Shown here piece by piece: positions 1-9,910 of a DNA stretch of 20,064 bases. Within the stretch, counting starts at the first letter, position 1. Every line of letters starts with the position of its first letter. The notes beneath the pieces are model-generated. The model did not search any database, was not told the origin of the DNA, and saw only the letters and a list, made by a program, of their open reading frames with translations. Source of the DNA: Penaeus vannamei (taxonomy: Eukaryota; Arthropoda; Malacostraca; Decapoda; Penaeidae); assembly GCF_042767895.1 (NCBI RefSeq), contig NC_091552.1, positions 13,083,995-13,104,058 on the forward strand. The letters are read 5' to 3'. A program made the position numbers and the translations under genes.

Positions 1-235
1 TGATACAAATAGGAGATCAAGAGGCTGGAACGTATGCCATAGTCTGCTAAGATGCTTGAACCCAGTAACGATTAAGGACTGGTCGTGGCGTCTTACCTCA
101 AGTAATTATTTAAATTGTTCTGTATGACGTAAATGCACGCATAACTGTGGTTTTCGGAAGGAATGTCGGGTATGTACTCTCTGGAGGTACAGTTGTTCGA
201 CCACGCTGCGAGTGTCTGCGTCTGCAAATGTCTTT
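1..235. other. Unique sequence, no gene seen
   Basis: Mixed-composition DNA before the first simple-sequence tract. All frames are short and none reads like a protein. No RNA gene or known repeat was recognised. Confidence 0.5.
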
Positions 236-720
<485 letters not shown>

Positions 721-1098
721 CTGTCTCATACCCAACCACGATATACTAAGAAGGAACGTGAGGTATCTGGGTACGCGTCCTCTCCCCCCCCTCCCCCCCG
801 CCCTTTCCCCCCGAGGCTAACACGTGGGTAGGACGACGAGGCGGGGGAGGGGGAGATGGGGGGGGGGGCACAGGGAGGGGGTCGCGGGGGTGAATGGGAA
901 CACTGGTGCACATCGGACGTGGAATATATGGCCCAAGCTGAACAAAAATAAATATTAGGGAAGTGACACGGGATTAATGATGTCACTTTCAGTGTGGTTG
1001 GGATAAGCCCTAATGGAGTATGAATATATTTTAGCATATTCAGGTTTGTCTTATTGATCTCTATACGTACGTACATACACATATGTTTGTGCGTACCT
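721..1098. other. Mixed sequence with paired C-rich and G-rich tracts, no gene
   Basis: C-rich DNA at about 781-813 is followed by G-rich DNA at 841-890, and the two are roughly complementary. An 8-bp inverted repeat (aagtgaca at 960-967, tgtcactt at 979-986) lies further on. No convincing open frame. Confidence 0.5.
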
Positions 1099-1611
<513 letters not shown>

Positions 1612-1863
1612 GAGACTCCAAAATTCACAAATGTCCTGTCTTCATGTAGCTGCAACATCCATGGGAATGAGATGAAATATGTGCAGGAAACCACATGATT
1701 GCAGTGGGCTTAGATCAAAGAAAACACGTGTCCGAATGCACGTATGCTTGCGTGTATGTGGTCCGTGCCTTCCTGCCATCCTTCAGTGCTCAGGATTTGC
1801 TGTTAAGGGTAGAATAACAAGGATGGTAGCAATGATAATTATTTATGGTGTTCATGGTGGTCA
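1612..1863. other. Unique sequence, no gene seen
   Basis: Normal-complexity island between the CT block and the GGA block. A short + frame starts at 1679 but quickly becomes poly-Glu from the adjacent purine tract, so it is not supported as a gene. Confidence 0.45.
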
Positions 1864-2215
1864 TGAGGGGGAGAAGGAGGAGGAGGAGGAGGAGGAGGAA
1901 GAGAAGGAGGAGGGTGAAGGAGAGGATAAGGATAAGGAGGAAGGGGAGGAGGAGGAGAAGAAGAAGAAGGAGGGGGAAGAAGAGGATAAGGAGGATGAGG
2001 AGCAGGAGGAAGGAGAGAAGGAGGAGAAAGAGAAGAAGGGGGGGTAGAAGAGGAGAAGGAGAAGGAGGAAGGGGAGGAGGAGGAGGAGAAGAAGGAGGGG
2101 GGGAAGAAGAGGAGAAGGAGAAGGAGAAAGGGGCTGAGGAAAAGGAAAAGGAGGAGGAGCAATAAGAGGAGGAAGAAAGGGAGGAGAAGGAGGAGGGAAA
2201 TGAGGATGAAAATGA
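1864..2215 (+). repeat. Purine-rich GGA/GAA microsatellite
   Basis: Nearly pure purine on the + strand, built from GGA, GAA and AAG trinucleotides with GATAAG interruptions. It gives Glu/Lys/Arg frames on + and Ser/Pro/Leu frames on -, all rejected as genes. Confidence 0.93.
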
Positions 2216-2793
2216 TGGTGAGGATAGTGATAATGATGACTTTAATGTGATGTACACATTAATGATAATAGCAGCAACAGTAGTAACGAATACAGTAGCG
2301 GTGATGATAATGACAATAATAATAATAATAATAATAATATCCATATCAATAGTAATGATGATAACAATAAAGAAAATGATAATTGCAGTAATAGAAATAA
2401 CAACAATTATGAGGATAGCTCTAATGTTAACGAGAATACTGATATCAAAAAGGATTATGATAAAAGTAATAACAATAATTATAGAAATAACACTGATGAT
2501 GTTTGTATTACAATACAAATGGTAATAATAATGATAATGAGGATAATAATAACAATAATAATCATCATAATGATATTGGGAATAATGATAATGATAACGG
2601 TAATAATGATGATAACAATGCTAGTAATAGCAGTAATGACGAAAAAGTAAGAGCACTGAAAATAATGATATCGACAAGGAAGATTATAACAGTAACACTA
2701 ATAATAATAATGATAATAATAACACTAATAAAAATAATGATAATAATAACACTAATAATAATAATGATAATAATAACACTAATAATAATAATG

Positions 2794-2831
<38 letters not shown>

Positions 2832-2870
2832 AACAATAACAATAACAACAATACCCTCAGCAACAAACAA
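2215..2870 (+). repeat. AAT/GAT/AAC trinucleotide tract
   Basis: A degenerate trinucleotide array that keeps a three-base register over about 650 bp, so several frames stay open by default (Asn/Ile/Met/Thr runs). Within it, 2694-2801 is a more regular higher-order part, and the end (about 2802-2827) is pure (AAT)n. Confidence 0.93.
2694..2801 (+). repeat. 27-bp tandem repeat, four copies
   Basis: Four back-to-back copies of a 27-bp unit, in triplets AAC ACT, four AAT, GAT, two AAT. The second copy has one substitution (AAA for AAT). This is amplification of a nine-triplet block inside a decaying microsatellite. Confidence 0.9.
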
Positions 2871-3233
2871 CACCAGTGCTAAGGACGACACAAAGAAAAC
2901 ACCAATAACAAAGAGGACACCACTAACACAGACAAAGGACAGGTCCGAGCTGGAAGGAGAGCGAGAGACGCCCCCAGCAGGAGCGACGCAGAAGGGGGGG
3001 GGGGGGAAGCGTCCAACGTCCAAGAGGCTTCTCATATGGTATGTAAATATGGGCTTGTTCCCTAGATGATAAAATCTCCCGGGGGGCCCAAAGGGGAAGG
3101 GAAGGGGGAGAGGGGGGTGGGTGGAGGATGTCGTAATCACTACGACAATGCAGCCTAAGGGTTATATTCCCTTGCAACTCCCCCCTTTTGAGTACCGAGA
3201 CCTGAGACTTTTTCATAGCGTGGTCATAACGTA

Positions 3234-3236
<3 letters not shown>
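2871..3236. other. Mixed sequence, no gene; G-runs and a small perfect hairpin
   Basis: Contains a 13-base G run (2994-3006), a GC-rich purine stretch near 3080-3125, and a perfect 7-bp hairpin with a 5-base loop (3129-3147, tgtcgta/tacgaca). Frames through it are extensions of neighbouring simple repeats. Confidence 0.5.

Positions 3237-3275
<39 letters not shown>
3237..3275 (+). repeat. T39 homopolymer
   Basis: An uninterrupted run of 39 T. On the - strand it would be a poly(A) tail on sequence lying at higher coordinates, so it may mark the 3' end of a retroposed copy. I recognise no retroelement body and no AATAAA signal just upstream on that strand. Confidence 0.9.
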
Positions 3276-3278
<3 letters not shown>

Positions 3279-3339
3279 GCGGTTTTGATGCTAGGGTTGA
3301 CGGCCTCGAGGATCACGTGTCTCGGAGGTGGAGGGACGC

Positions 3340-3800
3340 AGGAGGAAGGATGAGAAGGAGGAACAGAAGAGGGGGAAGGAAGGAAGGAAAGGAGGAGAAG
3401 CAGGAGGAAGGAGGGATCTAATGAAGAGGAAGGAGGAGAAGGAAGAGGAGGAAGGAGGAGAAGGAACAGGAGGAAGGAGGAAAAAGAGAAAGAAGGAGGC
3501 AGCTCATGAGGAGGAAGGAGAAGAAGGAGGACAAGGACAGAGGAGAAGGAAGGAGGAAAAGGAGAAGGAAGGAGGAAAAGGAGAAGGAAGGAGGGAACTA
3601 AGGAGGAAGGAGAAGAAGGAGGAAGAGGAAGGAGTAAGGAGGAAAAGGAGAAGGAAGGAGGGAGCTCACGAGGAGGAAGGAGGAGAAATGAAGACAACTG
3701 AAGGAACCAATAAAGAAGAAAGAAGACGACTGTGAGAACACGCGAGGAGGAAGGAGGAGAAGGAACATGATTGCAGGGACTACGAAGGAAGAAGGAGGAC
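3340..3800 (+). repeat. Degenerate purine-rich minisatellite
   Basis: Purine-rich DNA built from AGGAGGAAGGAGGAGAAGG-like blocks. A less purine-rich phrase (gagctcacgagg and variants) recurs near 3411, 3496, 3591, 3656 and 3735, pointing to an older repeat of irregular spacing (about 65-95 bp). The 135-residue Glu/Lys/Gly frame over it is low complexity. Confidence 0.8.
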
Positions 3801-4208
3801 TCCGGGAACCAAGGAGGAAAAATCGCGTCGGGAAAACAGAGCCTTCGACGGAGGAAAAAAATGGACAGCCCGATAAATTCCTTCCTGCCTCCCGCCTTCC
3901 CCCTCCCTCCCCCTCCGATTCCCACCTCGGTTTTGATCGCTCAATATCTTCCCTACTCGCTTCCCCCCCCCCCCCCCTTTCCTCCCTCGCCCAGGAAGCC
4001 CGTCGATCACGGAGGACAAATCACGCCTCGGCTGAGCGTGGACGAAGTGGCTGCGTCGGAGATATTTGACGGGCGGGGAGAGCAGAGCGTGTCCTCTTCG
4101 GCAACCCATCTGTCTTCATTTCGCCAGCCAATGATCATTCACTTACGCCGACCCGATAGTTACGGCGGCAATTTCAACGCTCGCCACGGACCCGTATTTC
4201 CACGCTGA
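3771..4208 (+). CDS. Candidate coding exon (weak); informative part 3990-4208
   Basis: The + frame ending at the TGA at 4206-4208 has a low-complexity first half and a normal-looking second half from about 3995. That part includes the short stretches HGGQITPRLSVDEVAASEIF and SYGGNFNARHGPVFPR. A C/T-rich run followed by CAG (about 3960-3993) would serve as a 3' splice site just before it. The segment is clearly richer in GC and CpG than its surroundings. I do not recognise the protein. About 70 open codons can occur by chance at this GC level, so a CpG-rich non-coding island is an equally good reading. Confidence 0.22.
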   Translation: MQGLRRKKEDSGNQGGKIASGKQSLRRRKKMDSPINSFLPPAFPLPPPPIPTSVLIAQYLPYSLPPPPPFPPSPRKPVDHGGQITPRLSVDEVAASEIFDGRGEQSVSSSATHLSSFRQPMIIHLRRPDSYGGNFNARHGPVFPR

Positions 4209-4299
4209 AAACTTAATCTCAGCTGATCGGCGCGGCTTCGGACCTGTAATAAGTGCTTTCGGAGAGGTTGGCTTCACGATCGGACACTGTTTTTTTTTT

Positions 4300-4428
4300 A
4301 AGAATTTCCGGATCCATTCTAGTTCTATCTAGTTTTTTTCTGTTTTTTTTTTCGCTATATACTCCTGTCAGATTTTTTTGGACGAATTTCCGAATCTAGT
4401 TTTCTATTGTTTTCTGTTGTTATTATTA

Positions 4429-4498
<70 letters not shown>

Positions 4499-4511
4499 CA
4501 TTATTTTATTA

Positions 4512-4566
<55 letters not shown>

Positions 4567-4705
4567 CATTGTCATTATTATTATCATCATATACTCCTGC
4601 TATATAAAAAAAAGAAATTCCGAATCCATTCTAACATTCCAATGTTTATTTTTATCTTTTTTATTACCATAATGTACTTCTGCCATATTTTTGGACGAAT
4701 ATCCT
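4300..4705 (+). repeat. Degenerate ~82-bp repeat interrupted by (ATT)n
   Basis: The phrase gaatttccgaatccattct recurs in diverged form near 4303, 4385, 4616 and 4697. The phrase tactcctgtcagattttttgg recurs near 4359, 4592 and 4675. The first two and last two copies are about 82 bp apart. The middle gap is expanded by an (ATT)n tract, so an old tandem repeat seems to have been split by microsatellite growth. Confidence 0.65.
4420..4590 (+). repeat. (ATT)n microsatellite
   Basis: Two long perfect ATT runs (about 4431-4497 and 4515-4566) joined by ATC and TTATT variants. The Ile, Leu and Tyr homopolymer frames here are artefacts. Confidence 0.95.
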
Positions 4706-4847
4706 AACCCAACGCCCTTTTCTTTCTCTCTTTCTTTCGCTTCTGATATTTCATTGTCTCCTCATCGCCATGTTTTGTTTATTTATCTATTTATTTTTAT
4801 CTTTTATTATATATTCTTATTCTATTTATTCATTTTTTATTCTTCTT

Positions 4848-6477
4848 CAGTGATTCAGAATTGGCATCCTTGCCATTCATCTTTTACTTACATATTTATC
4901 TATTATTATTATTATATTCTTCTGCTCCAGTGATCCGGAATTGGCACCCTTACCTTTATCTTTTTACTTCTTTCTTTCTTTCATTATTATCATTTTTTCT
5001 TATTCTTCTCCAGTGATCCGGAATTGGCACCCTTACCATTTTACTTATCTATCTATTTGTTTCTTATCATTATTATTATTTTCATTATTATTATTTTATT
5101 CTTCTCCAGTGATCCGGAATTGGCAGTCTTACCTTTTTCATTTTACTTATTTATCTATTTATTTATTAATATTCTTCTCCAGTGATTCGGCATTGGCACC
5201 CTTACCTTTTTCATTTTACTTATTCATCTGCTTATCTATTTTTCATTTTACTTACTTATTTATCTATTTATTTATTATTATCATTATTTTTTCTTCTTAT
5301 CCAGTGATCCGGACTTGACGCCCTTACCTTTTTCATTTTCCTTACTTATTTATCTATTCATCTATCTATTTATCATTATTATTATTATCATTATTTTTTA
5401 TTCTTCTCCAGTGATCCGGACTTGACGCCCTTACCATTTTACTTATTTATTTATTTATTTATCAATAGTCTTCTCCAGTGATTCGGCATTGACGCCCTTA
5501 CCATTTTACTTATTTATCTATTTATTTATTATTATTATTATTTTTTATTCTTCTCCAGTGATCCGGAATTGATGCCCTTTTTCATTTTACTTATTTATCT
5601 ATTTATCTATTTTTCATTTTACTTACTTATTTATCTATTTATTATTATTATTATTATTGTTTTTTATTCTTCTCCAGTGATCCGGACTTGACGCCCTTAC
5701 CTTTTTCATTTTCCTTACTTATTTATCTATTTATCCATTCATTTATTATTATTTTTTTTTCTTTTCTTCCCCAGTGATCCGGAATTGGCACTCTTACCAT
5801 TTTATTTATTTATTTATTTATTTATCAATAGTCTTCTCCAGTGATTCGGAATTGACGCCCTTACCATTTTACTTATTTATCTATTTATTTATTATTATTA
5901 TCATTATTTTTTGTTCTTCTCCAGTGATCCGGAATTGACGCCCCTTTTCATTTTACTTATTTATCTATTTATCTATTTTTCATTTTACATACTTATTTAT
6001 CTATTTATCTATTATTATCATTATTGTTTTTTATTCTTCTCCAGTGATCCGGAATTGACGCCCTTACCTTTTTCATTTTCCTTACTTATTTATCTATTCA
6101 TCTATCTATTTATTATTATTATTATTATCACTATTTTTTATTCTTCACCAGTGATCCGGAATTGACACCCTTACCATTTTTCTTATCTATTTATTTATCT
6201 ATTATTATCATTTTTTTTTTATTCTTCTTCTCCAGTGATCCGGAATTGACGCCCGTACCATTTTACTTATTTATTTATCTATTTTTCATTTTACTTACTT
6301 ATTTATCTATTTCTTCTTATTATTATTATTGTTTTTTTATTCTTCTCCAGTGATCCGGACTTGACGCCCTTACCTTTTTCATTTTCCTTACTTATTTATC
6401 TAGTTATCTATCTATTTATTATTATCATTATCATCATTATTTTTTATTCTTCTCCAGCGATCCGGACTTGACGCCCT
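4848..6477 (+). repeat. 18-copy satellite-like array with ABCD higher-order structure; unit resembles a 3' splice site
   Basis: A conserved core, CAGTGATCCGGAATTGACGC plus CCTTACC, recurs 18 times. The CAG starts at 4848, 4928, 5011, 5107, 5180, 5302, 5409, 5476, 5556, 5675, 5772, 5839, 5922, 6042, 6149, 6233, 6348 and 6455. Cores are separated by AT-rich spacers (TTTATCTATTTAT, (ATT)n, TTTTTTATTCTTCTC). From 5180 the spacings are 122, 107, 67, 80, then 119, 97, 67, 83, then 120, 107, 84, 115, 107. This is a four-monomer higher-order unit A-B-C-D of about 370 bp, present twice in full and then as A-B-D-A-B. C monomers share the tail atcaatagtcttctcc; A monomers carry a second ttttcattttacttac. 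Nearly every core is preceded by a pyrimidine run ending in CAG, the form of a 3' splice site. Confidence 0.92.
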
Positions 6478-6580
6478 CGCCCCCGCCCTGGCCCGGAGCC
6501 AGACGCCCGCGTGGAGAGCCAGCGCATCATCACCTCGTACCCAAAATTCACAGGAGAAGATCACAGTGTCGTCATCATGG
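6458..6580 (+). CDS. Candidate exon or exon relic beside the repeat array (weak)
   Basis: A GC-rich segment directly after the last array core, following TTTTTTATTCTTCTCCAG, which would be a good 3' splice site. The frame beginning at 6472 gives a protein-like stretch containing ESQRIITSYPKFTGEDHSVV and is followed by ATG|GTGATC, a weak donor. That frame has a TGA at 6469. To use it an exon would have to begin later, for example after the CAG at 6500-6502. The two other frames are open from the stronger acceptor but read less like protein. I do not recognise the product. It could be a small exon, a pseudo-exon or chance. Confidence 0.25.
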
Positions 6581-6584
6581 TGAT

Positions 6585-7275
6585 CGTCCCCTCCCCCCCC
6601 CCTCTGCTCTTCTTTTTCTTCTTGTCTTTTCTCTCTGCTCTTCTTTTAAGTGGTTATGCTCTCGTCTCTTCTCTGTCTTTCTTGTGTTCTCTTTTCTTCT
6701 TTCTGCTTCTTTTCTATTCTGATATTCCTCTCTTTTTTTTTACTTCTATCCCTCTCTTTTCTACGTCTCTCCCCTTCTTGTTTCTCCTTCTCCTACTCTT
6801 TCTTTTCTCCTTATCTCCAGTCTCTCCTCTATTCTCTTCCCCTCTCTCCTCTCCCTCTCCCCCCTTCTCGCCCTCTCTTCTTTTCTACTCTCTCCTCTCC
6901 TATCCCCTTCTCCCCCATCTTTGCTCCCTCTCTCCTCTTATCCCCTCTCCCCATATATCCCTTTCTCCCTTCCTTCCTCCTATATCCCTTTCTCCCTCTC
7001 TCCTCTCCTATCCCCCTTCTCCCCCATCTCCCTCTCATCTCCTATATCTATCCCTTCTCCCCCATCTCCATCTCTCCCTTCATCTCCTCTCTCCCCTCTC
7101 AAGCTCTCCTTTCATCTTCTCTCCATTCCTCCATCTCTCCCTTCATCTCCTCTCCCTCTCCATCTTTCCCTCTCCATCTCCATTCCTCCTCCTCTCCCTC
7201 CTCCTCTCATCTCTCCTCCCTCTCCTCTCTCCCCTCTCCCATCCTCTCCCTTCGTCCCCCTCCTCCCCGCCATCT
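6585..7275 (+). repeat. Degenerate pyrimidine-rich tract (CCTCTC/CATCTC)
   Basis: About 690 bp of C/T-rich DNA with recurring phrases such as ctcccccatctccctctc and tcctatatccctttctccc, indicating short, drifting tandem repeats. The 294- and 381-residue Ser/Pro/Leu frames across it overlap each other and a third, so none is credible. Confidence 0.88.
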
Positions 7276-7387
7276 CTCCGAATGCGTCTCAACTCCTCCT
7301 CTCACGCTCAAAGGTACCGCATATATCCGCCTCACCTCCCCCGCCATCCCGAATGCGAACCACGCTCAAAGGTACCGCATATATCCG
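7271..7387 (+). repeat. Two-copy direct repeat
   Basis: The 27-bp phrase beginning cacgctcaaaggtaccgc and ending atatatccg is exact at 7303-7329 and 7361-7387. Each copy is preceded by gccatc and ccgaatgcg, so the duplicated unit was larger (58-75 bp) and differs by an indel. Confidence 0.9.
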
Positions 7388-7497
7388 TACCCTAATTATG
7401 GCATCTGCTCTGCGCACCTGTGTCTGCGAAGCGACTGTACGGAATGCCAGTTCTCTGCCGTACCCAAGTCAACATCTGGCGGTCTGCACGAAGCTTG
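7388..7497. other. Unique island, no recognisable gene
   Basis: Normal-complexity DNA between a pyrimidine tract and a purine tract. Several short frames on both strands cross it and none is distinctive. Confidence 0.4.
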
Positions 7498-8030
7498 GGG
7501 AAGGAAGGGGTTAAGGGGGGCGAAGGGGTTAAGGGGGCGGGGGATGGGGAAGGGAGGGAGGAGAAAGAAGAGGTGGAAGAGGAGAGAGGAAGAGGGAAGG
7601 GAGTGGAGAGAGGAGGGAGGAGAGGGGTGGAAGAGGGGAGAGAGGGAAGGGGTGGAAGAGGGAGAGAGGGAGGGGTGGGAGAGAGGAGAGAGAGGGAGGA
7701 GGGAGGGAGAGTGGAAGAGGAGAGAGGGAAAAGTGAGGAGAGAGGGAGAGAGGAGTGGAAAAGGGAGGAGAGGGAAGGAAAGAGGAAAAGAGTGAGAGAG
7801 GGAGGAGTGGAAGAGTGGAGAGAGTGAGAAGGGAGGAAGAGGGAGAGCAAAGACTGAAGGGGAATACAGAAGAGGAAGGGGAGGGAGAGAAATAGGGAGA
7901 GGAGGGAAAGGGAAGAAGAGGGAGAGGGAAACGGCTGAGAAAAAGGGAGTACGGAAAGGAGAGGTAGGGAGGGAAAGAGGGTGAGAGGGGAAAGGGTGGA
8001 TGAGGGAAAGGGAGGAGGGAAGGATAGCTG
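7498..8030 (+). repeat. Purine-rich GGGAGAG/GGAAGAG tract
   Basis: Nearly pure purine on +, made of gagaggaggagag and gtggaagaggagagagg-like blocks with occasional GTGG. Long frames on both strands are low-complexity and mutually overlapping. Confidence 0.88.
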
Positions 8031-8510
8031 TAGATGAGGATGAGATGGAGAAGGGAGGGACGGAAGGAAAGATGGGGGGTAGAAATAGGAGGAAGGGACA
8101 GGTGTAGATGGGAGCTGAGATGGAGGAGGGAGGGACATAGAGGGAGGGACGGCTGTAGAAGGATAGAGGGAGGGATAGATAGCAGATGGGGAGAGGGAAA
8201 GAGAAGGAGAGGGATAAAAAGGAAGGAAGAGGGAGGAGGGAGGGACAGTTATAGATTGAAAAAGGAGTCAAGGAGGGAAAGAGGGATTTGAGGATAGGGG
8301 GGAGAGGGGAGTGTGGGGAGGGGGCAATTGCAGAAGGGAGAATAGGAGGGTAGGAAAGGGTGAAGGGAGGGACAGTGATAAATTGGGGATAGATAAGGAA
8401 AGAAGGAGGGAAGGAGCGGAGAACTAAGGAGAAGAGAGGGATATCTATAGTTCAGAGTAGGTTAAGGAAGGAGGGAGGGAGGGAGAAAAAAAACAGCTGT
8501 ATATGGGCCT
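8024..8510 (+). repeat. Degenerate minisatellite with GGGACAGCTGTAGATGGG motif
   Basis: Within purine-rich DNA, variants of gggacagctgtagatggg recur near 8024, 8097, 8149, 8175, 8245, 8334, 8371, 8441 and 8493. Spacing is irregular (26-89 bp). This looks like an old tandem repeat decaying by point mutation and slippage. Confidence 0.6.
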
Positions 8511-8580
8511 TAAAGATCGAGGGAGGGAAGGAGAAAGGGAGAAAGAAAAAGTCGTAAATAGAAAAAGGGGAGAAAAAGGG

Positions 8581-9137
8581 AGAAACAACGCTAGAGGTAT
8601 GGAGACTCAGGGAGGGAGGAAAGGAAGGAGAGAGGGAAGGAAGGAGGGACTGCCGAAGATGGTAGAGATGAGGGGTGAGGATAGAGGAAGGGAGGGAGGG
8701 AAGGAGGGAGGGAGGGAGAGAAAGGGAGAAACAACTCTAGAGTTATGGGGACTCAGGGAGGGACGAAAGGAGGGAGAGAGGGAAGGAGGGAGGGACTGCC
8801 GAAGATGGTAGAGATGAGGGGTGAGGAGAGAGGAAGGGAGGGAGGGAGAGAAAGGGAGAAACAACTCTAGAGTTATGGGGACTCAGGGAGGGACGAAAGG
8901 AGGGAGAGAGGGAAGGAGGGAGGCACTGCCGAAGATGGTAGAGATGAGGGGTGAGGATAGAGGAAGGGAGGGAGGGAGAGAAAGGGAGAAACAACGCTAG
9001 AGGTATGGGGACTCAGGGAGGGACGAAAGGAGGGAGAGAGGGAAGGAGGGAGGGACTGCCGAAGATGGTAGAGATGAGGGGTGAGGATAGAGGAAGGGAG
9101 GGAGGGAAGGAGGGAGGGAGGGAGGGAGGGAGGGAGA
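8581..9137 (+). repeat. ~130-bp minisatellite, four copies
   Basis: Copies start with agaaacaac at 8581, 8727, 8857 and 8987. Each contains a ctagag-tatgg-gactcaggg phrase and the phrase ctgccgaagatggtagagatg. Spacings are 146, 130 and 130; the first copy is longer through extra ggag/gaag slippage. Copies are almost identical, so the amplification is recent compared with the decayed motifs just upstream. The four copies explain the repeated Pro/Ser-rich - frames. Confidence 0.93.
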
Positions 9138-9436
9138 AGGGCATGAGCGCGTACCCAGCATACGTCGGTGTAACCTGGCCTGACACGATGTCTGCTCTTC
9201 GTGGGGGTGGGGTGGGGGAGGGGGGGTGGACGTTTCAACAATGCACGTGCAAGTTTGGTCGATAGCGCCTACAACTCCCCCCCCCCCCCTCCACCCCCAC
9301 CCTACCCTATCGATTTTTTTCTTATTGATCCTGAGTTATCTATTTACTTCATAAATCCATATATTTCTAAAAACATTTATTCTTTTCGATCATAGTTATC
9401 GTAAGTATTAATCTTATTTCCATTTCGTTACGTGTC
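9138..9436. other. Mixed sequence with complementary G-rich and C-rich tracts, no gene
   Basis: A G-rich stretch (9201-9229) and a C-rich stretch (9277-9307) are roughly complementary and flank a 47-base unique loop containing gcacgtgc. Downstream it becomes AT-rich. No supported reading frame. Confidence 0.5.
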
Positions 9437-9715
<279 letters not shown>

Positions 9716-9910
9716 TCGGAATGTCTCCTTACGCCGTCTCCACAACCTAGCAATCACCAAACAGCACCTCATAAAACAAGGAAATAAAACACGATCCTCC
9801 TCCATTGAAAAAAAAAAGAAAAAGAAAAAGAGAGAGAGAGAAAAAAAAAACGAAAAAAAAAAACCAATTATTCACGCCTAAAGCGGATGACATTGGATAC
9901 ACACGGGTAC
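9716..9910. other. Short unique spacer and A/AG-rich run, no gene
   Basis: About 90 bp of ordinary sequence is followed by an A-rich stretch with AG and AAAG units (9808-9862). Nothing codes here. Confidence 0.5.

Noticed and set aside
1790..3140. Ile/Leu/Val-rich - frames resembling membrane proteins
   Set aside because: They follow the GGA and AAT trinucleotide register; the hydrophobic runs are single-residue repeats.
4691..6353. Phe/Ile/Tyr-rich + frames (63-125 codons) over the array
   Set aside because: Each is a chance opening of the AT-rich spacer; the frame changes between monomers.
4848..6477. CRISPR array (regular repeats with spacers)
   Set aside because: The spacers are related AT-rich microsatellite sequence, the repeats vary, the genome is animal and no cas genes are present. 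It is a higher-order satellite.
6511..8271. Ser/Pro/Leu-rich frames up to 381 codons on + and 291 on -
   Set aside because: They cover pyrimidine and purine tracts and overlap each other on both strands. Only the short 6472-6580 part is kept as a weak candidate.
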